From Syngnathus acus (taxonomy: Eukaryota > Chordata > Actinopteri > Syngnathiformes > Syngnathidae): a stretch of DNA of 64,000 nt. Location of the stretch: positions 10,706,039 to 10,770,038 of the forward strand of contig NC_051097.1 in NCBI RefSeq assembly GCF_901709675.1, in the 5' to 3' direction. Shown here one piece after another: positions 44,301-58,820 of the stretch. Numbering within the stretch: the first letter of the stretch is position 1; every line of letters begins with the position of its first letter. A program made the position numbers and the translations under genes. The notes beneath the pieces are model-generated. The model worked only from the letters and a program-made list of their open reading frames with translations. It ran no database searches and was not told where the DNA came from.

Positions 44301-47300
44301 GCGTATCCCAGTTAGGTTGGAGCCGGGGTCCATTCCCTGCTGGCTTGAGGTAGACCGGGGGCGGGTTCACCATCTGTGGTTTCTGAAGTGGTGGATGGGT
44401 TCCTGAAGAATGGATCCCCCTTGGTTTGCCCCCCCCCCCCCTCCCTCCGTGTCTTTTGGTACCTGCTGATAGTGTCGTGGTGAAATGAGGAGAGGAGCCT
44501 GGCTAATCCGCCTTTCCGGGGAAAATATCGGCAACGGCGCAGATTAATATCCATAGAGGCCAAGGTTAAGCTGACGGACATAATGGCGAGCGACCCCGCC
44601 GCCGCCGCGCCGCTTGTTACCCCGCCCCGCCCCGCCGCACGCCCTTGCCTTGTTAGGGCACGGGCGCCATACGACGGGCTTTTGTTTTAGCCATGCTAAT
44701 AATGCGTGTCCTCTTATCCATACAGATGAGAACGGGAGAACAGATGGCTGGGGGAAACAGGAGTCACCTCGCACAAAATTAACCGCCGAGCATCTTTGCA
44801 TCACCCGCTGGGAGCTGAAGATTCTCGCCACTGAAAATGCCACAGCTCGACGACGACATGGCAAGGTGCCAGTTGGGCGACTGTGTGGAAAAGTTACAAG
44901 GTAGGAGAATTCATCGCTGTTGTTTTTTTTTACTGTGTGTGGTTGGCATCTCTGCAGTGCACCGTTCCAATTTAACACCCAACACAGTATACTGTCAACG
45001 TGCGGCCATTTCTGTTTCTAGCTAGATGCTAACCCATGACGGCTCACCTTTAAAAGTCGATCAAAGCGTAACAAGGCTAGCAAAACAAAAGAAGGTGAGC
45101 CAAACGGGGCCTGGAGTACGAGAAGAAGCAAGAGCAGAGTTTTGATTCATGCTTTTGGCCTACTGCGAAAGCCCCGACGGGCCGCCCCGGCAGAAGATCA
45201 TTACTCTGCCTGTCATTGCTAACTGTATTACGCCGGAGACCAGCTCGGCGTATCGCTCTAATATCGCTCCCGTTAAGATAACGCGGCGGTGGGGGGCAGG
45301 GCGCAATGAGCCCCATTGATTTCCACTCCAACTTGAAAATCATCAGCGTGCAGACGGAGCGGCCGTCACCGGTCAAAGACTTTTGTTTTTCGCTGACCGC
45401 GGCCTTCCCGGTAATAACCGCAGCAGTTGATAACCTGGTGACCGTTAAAAATCAGTATTCGTCTTGACGGAAAGCTATTGCGAGCGCACCGATCACGTCC
45501 GCGGATGACGGTAATCGATTAAATACGATTATTTCATTGGATTAGACCGCGGGGCTTCGATAACACAATACAAATTGCGTCTTGAATATCCTTCCAATGC
45601 CGTTAGCATTCTCTTCTATCTTGATATAAAAAAAAATATATAATAATAAAATGCCTTATGGCACATTTACAGCAATGTTTTTTTTATCTGTATTGACCCT
45701 GTTCGATAAATCAACAAATAAATAAAGTTCACATTCCACTCTGTCCTCTAAAGAAATTTACGTGCGATTATTCACAGCAACAACGACAACTCGAGGCGGC
45801 CTCACCGGCCACCGGGCGCCGGTCAATAAGCGTCAAGCCAGCAAACAAACGATTCCTCGGAATTGAATTACTGGGAAAAAGAAGGATAAAAAAATAAACT
45901 AAATAAAGCGTCACCAAACTTGTACCTTTTTTCTGCACTCGCTTACAACCTGAATAAACTAAACGGCCTGACAGTCTAATCGATGACGTCTTCGTCACAC
46001 TTTGTTACCAGTCGCCCCCCCACCCAAAAAAAACAACAACTACAGAAGACACTCAAGGACTCTGAATGGAGGCCTGATAAATAAACGACGGAGGCTCCCG
46101 ATATCTCGCTTGGAAACCTGCTTGGCCCTGTCAGCGCACGAAGCGCTTGCATCAGTCTTCGCTCTACCTGGAATGCTGAGAAGAGGATTAGAGGCCAAGG
46201 AAGAACCGCCGGCGGCCTGGAGACGAGAGCAAGAAAGAAAAAAAGAAAGAAAAAAAAAAAAGGGAAAATAAAACAAGAGCCTTTCCTTGGTAATCCACCA
46301 GCAGAGGATTACCAGACGAAATATCTTATTCGCCTTGGTCGATAATGACTCTGATGGAGAGGTCGCGCCGGCCGGGCTGATCAGAGCGCCGAGTGCGGTG
46401 CGCCGTTTGCATGGCGCTTGCTAAAATATGACAGCTTGTCTCGTCACACTCGGCCTCAAAGAGATTGGACACGGTAGCCGGCACGCTTGAAAAGAGGGGG
46501 ACCCTCACGACGGAAGATGGGAGGAAAATGTGGCGCTAGGATTTTGCTTCTGCGCTGGGAACTTGCGTCATCTTTAACGGTTGAGACCAGGACAAGACAA
46601 GGGGGATTGAGTTTAAGACAAAACCGGGACCTTCAAGGTCTCGAGGTCTTGAGGGTTAGAAGACAAACAGAAGGTTGGCTGAATCTTTTGGAGAAGCCAT
46701 GAGCTTAATTTTAGCTAGCAGACAGTTGCTAGAAGATGAATAACCAAATGAAGAAATGGAAATTACAGTGACTGGTTTGGGGCACAATGAAAAAACTATT
46801 TCCAACATGAGGCAATAATGTCGACAGGTTATCTGCCACCTGAGCGGCGCGCGGGAAAAGCTGTTGGGTTGTGCTACCGACAACCTAGCAAGGTGAGAAC
46901 GAGTGGCAATTCAAACAAAAAAATCGTCATCGGCAATTGTTTCAACGACTTGAAAGCTTTTTTGTCATGTGTGGCTTCGCACATTTCATTCAAATATAGA
47001 AATGAATGCCGCTTACACTGGCGTAATTAAAAATAAAACAAATATATCTGTTTGCATCACCGCTAGTTGGGATCCAAATGTGTAATTCTAGAGAGCAAAC
47101 TTTTCGGCTGCTGGTTATTTCGGCAGCCCTCCAGGTTTGATATTTGATTCATACTTAATACTGGAGTGGACCTGATGAGATGGTGTTCGCAATCTTTTTT
47201 CGGCTTGGGTGGGCAAAGTACTATTGATTTTTTTTTTTCTCTCCAACCCTTCAGCAGGTGGATTAAGAAACAAGTTTGCCTCTTTGGACGATGGCTAAAT

Positions 47301-47389
47301 ATGAAAGGGCCTTGCGGGTGTACCACATTCAACTATTTCCTCTCCTGACATTTCTATCTAACAGTCCGACAAACAAGCGGCAATCTGCC

Positions 47390-47412
47390 GGGGGGGGGGG
47401 GGGGGGGGGGGG
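47390..47412. repeat. G23 homopolymer
   Basis: Twenty-three G in a row. Length is prone to sequencing error. Confidence 0.9.
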
Positions 47413-50400
47413 CAGCGGACATATTGCAATACTTGAAACGCTTGAAAAGATTTGATTAGGATGAGTGCGAGAGCAGGAAAATGACCGTATTGATTTTTCA
47501 AAAGCTTATGAATAAAATGACGCCGGTCCTGTTGGGAGTGCCAAATAAATGTAGCGTTTTCAAAAGGTGTGACGACGTCTGTTTTTTTTTGGGTGGAAGC
47601 ATGACTCCAAGATTTTAGAGGTGGATTCAGGTTTTGTCACTCAGTTTTTGTTAACCCTTGATTACTCAAGAGATTCAAAAGTTTGAGCGCTTCCTCTGAA
47701 AAAATTCTCAGGTTTGAGCGCATAATCCAGGCGCTAATTTTGTCGAAAAACGCTGGAACATTCTGAGTCACGTCGCCCACATGTCCCGCCTACCGGGTGA
47801 CAGTCGCGACAAATCCCAAACGTCTGCGTACCTTCTCCGTCGCAAAAATGGTAAAGAGGCGACACGTCAGCTCAGCGTCTCGGCGACACGTCGTGCCAAA
47901 CGATATCCCGGAGCCAGCGTACGCGGCGCCCTATCGCAGTGCCAAACACGACGTGAAAAAAAGCACCTGATGACGTTTGGCTATTATACCAAGAGTTGAC
48001 GGCGTCTGTAGGAAAAATAGCGGTTTGAGTCGCTGTCAGGTAAACAAGGCCGATGTCAAGGAAAGCATCAAAGACAAGGCACACCAATCAAAATGGCTAT
48101 TTTGGAACATTTCCTGAAAATGTCAACTTGTAAATAGACCTCCATATGTTGTGCATGAGTCCAATTTTGGAGCCTCCAACCGCAGCCGTCTATCTTTTAA
48201 ATTTAGAGAACGAGCCGGTTCACCTCGTGGATGTGGCGACAGATGTCACTTTTTGTCAAGACATGTCGGCCTTGGCTGCTCACTTGGCGTTTGTCTAAGC
48301 AGCTTGAAGGCTCTTTTGCCTTCATCTGCTGCACAAGGCTGCTGCGTTATTGTCGCCCATGGCCGCTGCTGCGGCGGCGGGCTGCGGGCAGCGGCATGGG
48401 GCCTTTGCTATCTCGGCCTTCAGTTGCCGACTTAGCCGACTTAATCCAAGCGCTGCAATTATAAAAACCGTCACTACTGAAGAAAAACACGGTAGCAGCA
48501 TCCGGAATACACAAAGGCTAACACTGGCTTGTCGATCATTCCGCTCGTAGAGTAGAACTACGCTGTTAAATTCCATTATGACAAAGTGTAAAGAAAAAGG
48601 GACACGCAAAGTAGAGCGGAGCAATTTAGAAAAATGATTTTTTTTTTCAATCATGATTTCATAAAGGATTATCTTTTCAAGATTGCCATTTCATATTATC
48701 TTAAAATGAATTACAATCAATTATATTTCTTTCTATTTATCTTGTATCTGTGCACTTGTATAATTATGACTCGATAGTGAGCCGCCATCGCGCAATGTTA
48801 GCGTACGTTAGCTTACGATTGTTGTTTCTTTCTTCTGCTTGCGTGGATTTTGCTTCACGGGTCTCGCTCGCTTGCTCCTGAAATTTACTGGAGCTGGGAT
48901 GTTTTGTTTTTTTCCCCTGGAAAGGTGACCTCCACTCCCGACTGTGATGAATCTGTGGCAGCTTTCTGCGCCACGAAGGCTTTTTTAATGTTGAGGGTGG
49001 GAGGGGGGGGGTAAACTCTGAATGTGAGTTAATGAAGCCTATAAATAGTGAATGAAGAGTGAAACTAGAGAGGACAAAAAAAAAAAAAGGTACAGAGCCT
49101 GGAAACATGCAAATCATGCGAGTTGAATGACCTTCGGAATAAAGGAACGTTTCAAACTGAGCGGAGAGCAAAACAGCCAATTACCTCCGTTGCGCATCCT
49201 CAAAACATGCGCTCGTCTAATTTGCAAAATACATTTGAGGTAAAGACACGTCCCCACCATCTTGATTCTGCTTCTGATACCGTGTCATTGACAATCCACG
49301 TTAATTAAAACAAAGTCGAGGTTTTCACCGAGCCTCACGACATTAAGCCTCAGGTGACAACGGTCATCTGTCCTCTCCACCTTTGGCTCCAGGTGCCATT
49401 CTGTTCATTATCTGCGGTTGTTTGCACATTGCTTAATTCAAACAAAGCAAATGGCTTCAAGAGCAGCCACCTGAAGACAAAGAGGAACGTGCTGACTGGG
49501 CACCGTTGGAAAGAGTCATAATGTGGCAAAAGAGCAGCGGGGCGGCGGCTGGGCCGCGCCATGTAAAACGCGACGCTCCATTAATAGCGCGGCAGCCGTA
49601 AAGCTGTCGCCGGCATGCCGCCGTCGTCCCGCATAAAAGTGATTTGCGGCGGGCGCGAGGTGCCAGCCCTCAGTTCCCCTAATGACGGCGGGATCCATCA
49701 CGCTCATTTAATCAACGCTGAAAGGAAAGCAAAGACGATGGATGAGGCCATCGCGCACCTCGATGGCCACTTCATAAAGTCGCTCTGCCGCCCCGTCCCG
49801 CACTCGAGAAAGCTTGATATGATCGCCAGCCATTCACTGGCCTCAAAGTGCTTCTTTCTTAAACGGACGGCGGCGCAGTGATCATCGAAAAGCCATTACG
49901 GCTAAGTATAAGACTCTGGAACTTCCAAGGAGACTTAGAATGGGGTTAAGGCGTGAAGCTACATCACGAATGGTGCCAAAAATCAGACTTAGAAAACACA
50001 ACAGAGAACTTTCAAACAACGCCGTCAAATATCTGTCTGGCCTGTCGGGAAGGCTCCTCATCGCCTTCCTCAAGGACGAGTCATCTTTGGCTTAGCCTCT
50101 AAAAACGTTGCTTGAAAGACGTCCAAATGGGCCGGCGGCGGCGGCTTGATGGACAGACGCAATTTCAAAAGTCAAATCAGAAAACGGTCGATTACTCGCG
50201 GGCGGATGCGGCGTGTTTGAGAAAGTGCAAATGCGGATCAGGTTTGCGGGCGAGAAAGCAGGTTGAGGTCGAGGTCGTGCCGTCGACGGACGTTAGACAA
50301 CGGCCTATCGCTTTTAAGTATTAGCGGTCCTTTGCTAGCAAAAAAATAAATGAATGAAGAAAGCTCACAGCGAGCGAGCTGTCCATCAGCAGCCTCTGCT

Positions 50401-52214
50401 CAGCTTCCCTGCCGCCTGACCCGGTTGTTTGCCATCCATCTGCGGCAGCCCGCATTACATCGCGGACACCAAAGCTCATTTGAGGACCCCTGCGCCAGCC
50501 GGCCGCCCTTGACAGCTCGCAATGTGGAGACGGCACCATGATATGACGGCGAGCCCGATTCGTATTTGTTACCAAGCCAACGTGCATTTTGAAGAGCGCT
50601 CCGTAATACGCCGTGTAGCCGAGTTAAATGACTTCTCATTCCGTCTGACATGTGCAAACAATCTGAGCCGGCGACCTCCCCGCGGTCGGAGACGTCATCG
50701 TACATTAGCGCCGTGATGGAAGTGCTATGCGGAAAGCCCCGAGGGGACCCGGCCGGCGGCGGCAGTCCGATATTGCCGCCGACAGACGTCGGTAATCTGG
50801 AGTCTGATTACTACCCGTGACGCTTGCGAATGCAGAGTGGCGGCGGCGGCGTAATGGACGGGCGGGCGCACCCTGGCGAGAGCACCCGATTGAGCCATGT
50901 CAGCCGGCGGAAGTTGAGGTTCAGCCAGGCAAACAAGGTGTGATTGAAATTACACCGAAAAGGTGCTCGGAACACACGAGATGACGTGCAGCGGCAGGAA
51001 TGAAATAGCCAAAGTATATATTGAACAAGTCCTACGCTCTTCATCTCCGCCGCTTGAAGACCCCCCGGGAGGATTCCGCACGGAAAAGGCTCAATCATAA
51101 CGCCAGGATGAAGTCAAGTTTACCTCCAAAAAGTCAAGTGCTTGAAGAATAAACAAGCTGGAAAGATTTGAACTTCCACAAGACAAAAGTGCCTTTTACG
51201 CTAGCCGTTCAACTTTAGCCGGCTAGCAGGCATCGATGAAGAACGCGTTCCAACGGGAACAAAGTACATTTAACAGAATCATTATTGGTACGGTGACAAT
51301 TACTAAATGGTTTGGAAATGGCGGCGATTTATTACGCAGAGTACTGCTGTTCGTTGCGCGCGAAGCTGAAAGCTACAAAGCGTCTCGAGGGCAGCCGGTG
51401 GCAGCCATGACGCTCGCTAATTGTTTTCCTGGGGGACGCGGTTGAAAGCGAGCCAAGTGCCGGGTCGGGTCGGGTCATCCTTCCTTCCACCACCTGGCCA
51501 AGTTGAATCAAAGCCACGTCAAGTTTGGACGAGTAATACCGAGGCGGCCTACGTTGAGTGACATCCCGTTTGGATGCTAACGGCTAGAAGCTAAGCGCTA
51601 GCCTCGTTAGTCTTTCCTGTGTAACACAATTGACGAAACTACCGTATGTGAGATTCTTTGTTTCCAAAAACACGCGTTCTAAGACTGCCGAAGGTTCTAA
51701 ATTGTCTTCAACCCTTACGAAAAGACTCGCCAAATCGTCTTTGAAGTTTACCAAAACAAACCGACCGGGTTTGTTGAATTGCGTCTAAATTGTGTCAATC
51801 CTGATCTTTTCCTCAGCGTTCAAAGGCCTGCCAAACAAATAAAGGCCAAAGTGCAGATGCAAGCAATGATTCAACTTGGAAATCTTCCAAATCTGTTGCT
51901 CCTTTTGTGTCAAAGTGAGGCAGCCCGAATGGCGGCGGGAGCATCTGATTAGGATGTCTTCTCTGAAGTCTCCCTACTGCCGGCGGGCGGTTATTTTGGG
52001 CACAAGACTTGCCGTGGACAGTTTGTCCCAAGTGGCTTGCCTTAATATGCCAGGGAGGACTTGTAGGACAGCTGCAGGAGCCCGCCAGGCATGAGCGTGC
52101 ATGTCATTGCAAGCAGACTACATCTGTGCAGTGCTGCGCTTTACACAGCACACAAACCTGCGCAATTAATACAGACCATTAAAAGCTGCAAAACCAGTCC
52201 TCGCACTGCCTGTA

Positions 52215-52232
52215 GGGGGGGGGGGGGGGGGG
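52215..52232. repeat. G18 homopolymer
   Basis: Eighteen G in a row, followed by AGTTTGGGG. Confidence 0.9.
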
Positions 52233-55200
52233 AGTTTGGGGCCAGATGGAGGTTGGAAGGCAGGTATAAATATGCGGCGATATTTTTGACACTTGTTCTC
52301 GCAAGGTGTTAAATCGGGGCTCACCGCGGCGAGTTGCGCGCATGATTTGCTTAGCGCTGGATGTCACACCGGAGCCCAAAATGAAAACATTAAAAGACTG
52401 ACTAGTGTCTGGTGGGAATCCGACGTGGGGCGTCTCTCCACAGAGACCCTATGCTAATCATTTAGCAGACAAGTGCAGGCTAGCAGATCTTACGAGAGAG
52501 AAAGAGAGGACTGCGCCGTTGTGGGAGTGGTCACAAATCCACTCGTCAAAGAAGCCGTTTTGATCAAACGACATCAGTCAAATGCGTGTCAAAATAGCCG
52601 CAAGCAAATTCTTTTGACGATACGTTGCTGCAAGGGCAACTCATGTCACATTGCCTGTTGTTGCCTCAGTAAGCGTGTGGGAGGTAATTAAAGAGCCTTG
52701 AAGAAAATGACACCCTTGCATAACGGCAATAATAGCTTTTGTTGTGAAAAATGCTAAGTGCCGCTTCCATGAAAAGGGAGGAAGAAAAGATTGCTCCCAA
52801 GCGGTGGTCTTAATACATTCCTTGTGGCACGCTCTGACGGCAGCGAGCCTGATGACGCCTGACGGGCGGAAAGGCCAGCGGACTCCAAATGTAGCGCAGA
52901 GAATTCAATTATAGCAGTTCGCACTCTTCCCATTATGGAATATCCAGTCATTAAGGCTGCCATTCCGATTTCCCGCGCAAGTGACACGGCCGCTAACTCG
53001 GTCGACGACCCCGTCGAGGACTTTGGTCGACCGACCTGCTTCGAGGCGGCCATTTTGGACAACTTCTACGACAAGATGTCAAAATGGCTTTTTTGTTGCG
53101 AGCGGATCATTTGAAGTCATAAGAGGGCTGTCGCACGTTGCCCCGAACAAATAGCTGACTCGGTATTCCGGCAAGCAAAACGAGGTTACTTCAGAATGGC
53201 CGCTACCCAATAAACATCGCAATCAGGTTACGGCCCAATGCCACACAGGATTTATCACCCTGTGTGTGTGTGTGAGTGTGTAGGAGGAGGAGACCCCAGC
53301 AAATGGCGTTTGTGGACCTTGTGGGACAAAAAGTTCCACCATATTAGATTTCCTCCTTTATTGCCTGAACCAAAGTGCAGCACCTCAGGACTTGCTCCCA
53401 TTAGTTCATTGAACCTTCCCCCCTTCAAAACAAAGCCCAGCAAATATAAGAATCAGCAACCGATGCGATTTTATTTGTACGACCCCAATCATCTGCATTG
53501 GAAACCAGCGCACGGATTTATCATTAGCGAGCGTGTGTGAAAGCAGAAGGCTTTGTGCGACTCCAGCCGCGATAACAACCAAGCTGCAAATGTAGCGATG
53601 GCAATCTTGGCGCTAGCGCTCGCCGTATTGATCTATGCGGCTTTTGTCCCGCTCGTCCGTCTGGACTTTATGTTGGCAATCTGCGGGGGAATAGCTCGCC
53701 CCTCCCAAAGCTTTTCTTCTGATAGTGCCAAGAAATGTACCGGTAGGTTTAATTCCAAGTCATCTGACAAACGGTGTCGTGTCTTCCGAGAATGGATGGA
53801 AATCGCGAGCGGCGCCACGACCTTGTGTTTTTGTTCACTGGTGCTTTTGTGGAAAACGTCATTGATGCGTATAAAGAAACAAACTTGAATGGTGGTGCAT
53901 TCAGCTAGCTAGCAAAACAAGCGCGCGATTCAATAGATGACGTTTATGCTTTTGCACACAATCTTAATTTGTCTTTCACGGGCCTCTCTGAAAGCAGCAA
54001 AGTCAACGTAACGATTTACATGTGCTTCGAATATTGCCCATTAACTCATTCACTGCCAACCCAGTTCATATCTTTGACATCTAACAACCGTCACTTTCCT
54101 AGGAGAGAGAAAGCCCAAGTACTTTTCTTTCCACCAGCCTGGTTCCTAAATCCGTGGAGATATCATCAGTCTCGGCTGCAGATTACGACTCTCCTCCCCC
54201 GTCATTTGCATCGCCTTCGCCGCGTCACATACAAGCGGAATAAATAAAGAGCGAAGGAATTGCGTCGAGCTGCTAAACGCATCTCCTCCCTCATCATTTA
54301 TGTACGTGCTGATACTGTTGCTGACGATGCATACGGTTACCCGCCCCCTCCCACTCGGCTCCCCTTATTGTTGTTTATTTACAATTTGTACTCATCTGTG
54401 ACGATCTCAATGAATTTTTTGCAATTTTATTTTTTGCTTCGTGCAGTTGCTTGCCTTTGCTGTCCGTTGTCCCGCAAATGACAATACATGACTCCTAAGT
54501 ATGCTTTGCAATCATCTCAAATCTCCTCGAGTGTCAGTGCGGTCAAGGACTGAACAGCCTTCAACTTGCAACAACTCATCTCTGACAAGACCCAGACACT
54601 TAATGTCGCCCCAGAAACACAGATTAGGTTCCCTGTCATCCTCCATCAAAGGCGCCGTTTGAAACTTGGGGATTACCTGAGACCAATCCCTCTCCTTTGA
54701 CACTCGTGTCAAAGGCCTGTCCAAATATTTCTTTTTTTTTCCCCCTGCCACAACCTCAACCTTGCCGCTTTGGATTGCGTCTAAGCCATCCAGAATCAAG
54801 TCACATGACTAACTACCAAGTCCGCATATTATTTATACTATTTCATATTTCTTGTCTTGTCGAAATTCGCTCCATTCGTAGTGAATCCTCGAAAAGCTCA
54901 GGTTTTAATAGACGAAAATATCAATTCCAAAGTCAATTTCGTCCTGGCATGCGGCTGCAGGTTAGCAATAGGAAGCACTTTTGGGAAGAGATGTCGAGTC
55001 GACACCCCCCCTCCATCTCTTTCCGTCCCTCCGGGCCTCTCCGGTTATCTCCGTCTGCCAGGTATTTAGTTCTGCAAGGTCATTATAGCCTGCTGTAGCG
55101 CACCGAAAGGCTAAAGGTCAGACGTGATTCTCAAGACACCGGACGGGTTGTCGAAACTGGACCTGGGCCCGGCCATTTGACGCCATCGGTGACAAATGGA

Positions 55201-56317
55201 ACAATTTAAGACTGGACTTGTATCTCCATTTCAATTGCCTTCAATTGAGGAGAATCCACAAAGCAATGCCCTTATAATAGTAGCATTTCTATTTCACATT
55301 CCTTTGTCACAGTCCTGAACCGAGGAAGTTTCTCCGCTTTGTATTCCGAGGTGGTCGTACTTCCATTTCCCGCATCGCTGGGTCCTGACAAAACCGGGGA
55401 CTTGTCTGACCACCGGGTCACGTCAGCCCTGGCTCGCTTCCACCCGTCGTCTCGATTGCGACGCGGCTTCCCTGCACTTTGTTTTATTTTATTTTTTTAT
55501 CATTAGCATTCCCGTCTTGAATCGTTCAGCGTTTGCCAGCTGGATTAAGACGCAGCCGCCACGACGCTCGCTATCGGCGCATCCGAGCGCTAAATTCTGT
55601 CCGTTTTGTTGCGGCACTCAATCTGATAAGAGTCTCAACCCGGTGGCGCTGACACCGATAAGACGACTCGCAGTTGTTAGCGAGGTTGGCCCGCGCCAAC
55701 GCCCAAAGGAAGGGGGGGGGGCTGAGCGCATTACTACAGCGATGTCTTCACAAGAAGAAGCTTCCAGCGGAGATTGAAGTATCAAACGCAATTGTGAGAA
55801 CATTTGTTATCATCAAAGTTTTATGGCTTCCCAAGGCCCCGGTTGAATTAAAGGCAGGCGGCTTGAATTTTTGTCAATGTCTTTTAAGTATTTAATACCG
55901 TCGGGGGGGGCAGTGACGTGCTCTCACTATTGGCCACCCTAAGAAGAAAAAGAATTTATGGGACTTAAGGGTGCCTTAATTATCAAATGACTCCTAAAAT
56001 GGCCGCCGCAAGCAAACTTTCACGTGGCGCTACTTGTGATAGCAATATGAAATTTAGTAAACAAAGTAAAACTGTCTTTGGAGGCTGAATCCATTTTTTT
56101 TTAATCAAGGAAGAAAGCTGAAATGCTCATCAGTGCTCCAAAGGAAGGAAGACACACTTGAGGCCCCTTCTCCTCTCTCCTCCTTTTAGAAAATGGGAAC
56201 GTTTATTGAATGCTGGCGAGAACAATAAAACACAGAAGCAAGATCCAGCACCCGCAAAAAAAGGAAAGAACGCAAATGAAACAAATCGCTAGCACGTCAC
56301 AGGGAAATGAAATTGAA

Positions 56318-56525
56318 GGGCGGGGGGAGGTCTTTTTTAGTAAACTTTTGGGGAGGTGTGGGGACATTCCAGAAAGATTTGGGGAACTTTGAAGGATCTT
56401 CTAGGAAAAGCTTTGAGGATCTACCTGGATTTGGTTTGGGAGAAGAAATTTTCCACAACATTTGGGCAAGTGCGAGAATGTTTGGCGAGCTATGGAGACA
56501 TTTTAGGGAGGTTTGAGGACCTTTT
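56318..56525. repeat. G-rich degenerate repeat
   Basis: Irregular recurrences of TTTGGGGA, GGGACATT, CTTTGAGGAT and GGGAGGT over about 200 bases, strongly purine-biased on the plus strand. Confidence 0.45.
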
Positions 56526-56899
56526 CGTTTAGTTTTTTTTTATCGTCCGGTCGAAGAGAGAGAGGAAAAAAAGCAGGTAGTTGGGCAACCAGGGCAATTG
56601 TAGGTGACGCTCGGCTCCAACATTTATTGAACAAAGCAGAAACGTATACAATAAGCACAACGTGATTGAAGTCGTGAGGCGAGGGGCAGGGTTAGGGTGC
56701 AAGCGCAGTTCAACACAGTACCAGTAGGCGGCGTTCACTCAATTGGGTTCACGATCACAAGAAGTAAAAGCTCCGTCTAGAACAATACGGAAATCCTTCC
56801 GTTGGTCAACACAAAGAGCAGCAAAACGGGGTATCGTACACAAGCATCATGTGACTTGGACTCACCAACGAGACGTGCCGAAGACGCTTCCACGTGTAC

Positions 56900-58554
56900 A
56901 CCTAGGTATTTTCTGTTTTTTAAGTTAACAATTTTGCTTTTTTGTTTTGTTTTTTTACCAGGGAGTTGTGGAAAATTCGATTTTCTATGAAACAGAAGAT
57001 GCATCAAATCATTTAATTGAACTAACATTTCCCTTCCTTTCTTCTTCCTGCTTCTGATTGGTTGAAACCACAACTTGCAAATTTGCAGTTTGGGCCCTTA
57101 CATTTGGAATTTTTAAATACCCTTTTGTACGTGTGGAACTCGCCTCGCACGCCCTTACTCTCTTCCTCCCTCGCTCGCTCATCCTTTTGTTTTGTCCACG
57201 TGCGCACAATGCCCACACGCGTGTATGTGCATTTGCATGCGTGGCCGCACTGGGTCCGACCGCTGCCTCTTCAGCGGCTATTTCCGGCTTGTTTGTCGCA
57301 TCCTCACGCCCGGCGACGTTCAAGAACATCGGCGGAGAAGGGACGTGTGTGCGTGCATGCGTTCGTTCGTGTGCACGTGGACATGTGCTTTTGGGGGCCA
57401 AGGTTCTGCCAAACGTCACGCAGTGTGCAATACTCCCGCTGGCCACGAGGAAGAGTCTCTCAGACAAGTTGATGGTTGCAATGTTCCTTCCACCTTGTGC
57501 ATTTTCATTTTTTTTCTCCATTTTTTTTTGCATGTACTCAGTTCTGTTTTTTTTCTCTTTTTTAAGCATGGTAACAAAAACCGGACATGCTCTAAAAGTC
57601 ATACACGCTGTACAGTCAAATTTACATTTTTTTTTTTTCTAAAGCTTTCAGTACATCCAAAAAAGGGACAAAGGAGGGAAAAGGCGACACTGGGGGGAAA
57701 ATGTAGCATTATATGGTGAGAATAAAGATGCCATCAAAGAGAGTTAAATCATTTTCTTTTGCCTAAAAATAGTGGAATATTTTAGGAAATGAAGAAAAAA
57801 AGTTTTTTTTTTAAATATTTGAGACATTTTTTGATTCATTTAAAAATTATATCTGCAATAAAAACAACTTACTGACAGAACATTTAACACTTATACAATA
57901 CTTTTTTATAAATAATTTAATTCTGCAATGGAGAGAATGCGGCAAACATTTTGTGCTGATTTTTTAAAAATGTTGGCACACCATTATTTTTGTATTGTGT
58001 TATTGCGGGAGAAAAACAAAACAAAAATTGAAGCTGTAATGCATGATTAGCAGTTTTTTGATGACAACTTGATTCCCGTTGCGTATTTTCCCCCCACGTG
58101 GCCCCACCGCGCTTCTTTGTGGAAATTCAATGAAAATAAGATGACGTACAAATTTGAATTGCACTCTTTCTCCGCAACATTATTCTTTTTTGTATGTATA
58201 GATATAGAGATTATTTATATATATTTATACGGTGCTTTTCGTCTCATTTGCATAAACGTAAAGGACAAAAGAAAGAAAACATTTAGGTCGGTAGAAGAGA
58301 AGTGGACTGAATTGATTTTTTTTTTATGTTCTAGCGTGCACATCAACATGAGCACGCACACAACATCAGGTAACGTGGCGTGGGTTGGAGGAAAGATGTC
58401 CTCCATTGTCTCCTCCTCTACTTCCCGCTTGGTCCTTGCTGGTTCCACGAAAAATAAAATCCGATTTCTCTTTTTTCCCCCCAGAAAAAGACTAAAAGGG
58501 GCGGAGACACCAAAAAAACAAAATGGACCGGGCACAGGACGAGGGAGTTCTCCC
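56900..58554 (-). other. Downstream of FIBCD1: probable 3' UTR and flank
   Basis: AT-rich and T-tract-rich sequence after the FIBCD1 stop. I found no clear AATAAA on the minus strand close by. A C/G/T-rich stretch at 57.1-57.6 kb is open in several frames (see findings). No exon is supported. Confidence 0.3.
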
Positions 58555-58820
58555 TCATTTGCCGTCCAGGTCGCGGGTGGGCCGTATCTTCATCTCGGAG
58601 AACTTGAGCGAGTACTGCCAGCCGGTCCAGGCCGACCACTCGATGCCGTCGGCGTAGGACGTGTGCTGGCCGCGCAAGTACTGGCCGTTCAGGTTGGACG
58701 TGTGGCAGTTGCGGTACCACCAGGCGCCGTGGTAGAAGGAGGCGCAGTTGTTCTCAGAGTGGTCGTTGTCGCGGTCCTTGGTGGTGAACTTCATGCCGTT
58801 GTGCTTCAGGAGCGAGTCGC
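58555..58820 (-). CDS. fibcd1: FIBCD1 last coding exon
   Basis: [80 protein letters not shown], and a tail TRDLDGK before TGA at 58555-58557. It carries the calcium loop and acetyl pocket. The tail is slightly longer than the human VREDR end. Acceptor GCTGCAG. Confidence 0.95.

Larger units (their letters stand above)
37667..56899. other. Gene-poor 19 kb: long-isoform 5' intron or intergenic DNA
   Basis: No exon with both plausible splice sites and recognisable protein was found on either strand. It contains repeat fragments (37775-37836), CTCF-like motifs (38013, 38555, 40841, 41105, 41295), G runs at 47390 and 52215, and a degenerate G-rich repeat at 56318-56525. Distant PH exons of long DAB2IP may lie here unseen. 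Confidence 0.4.
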
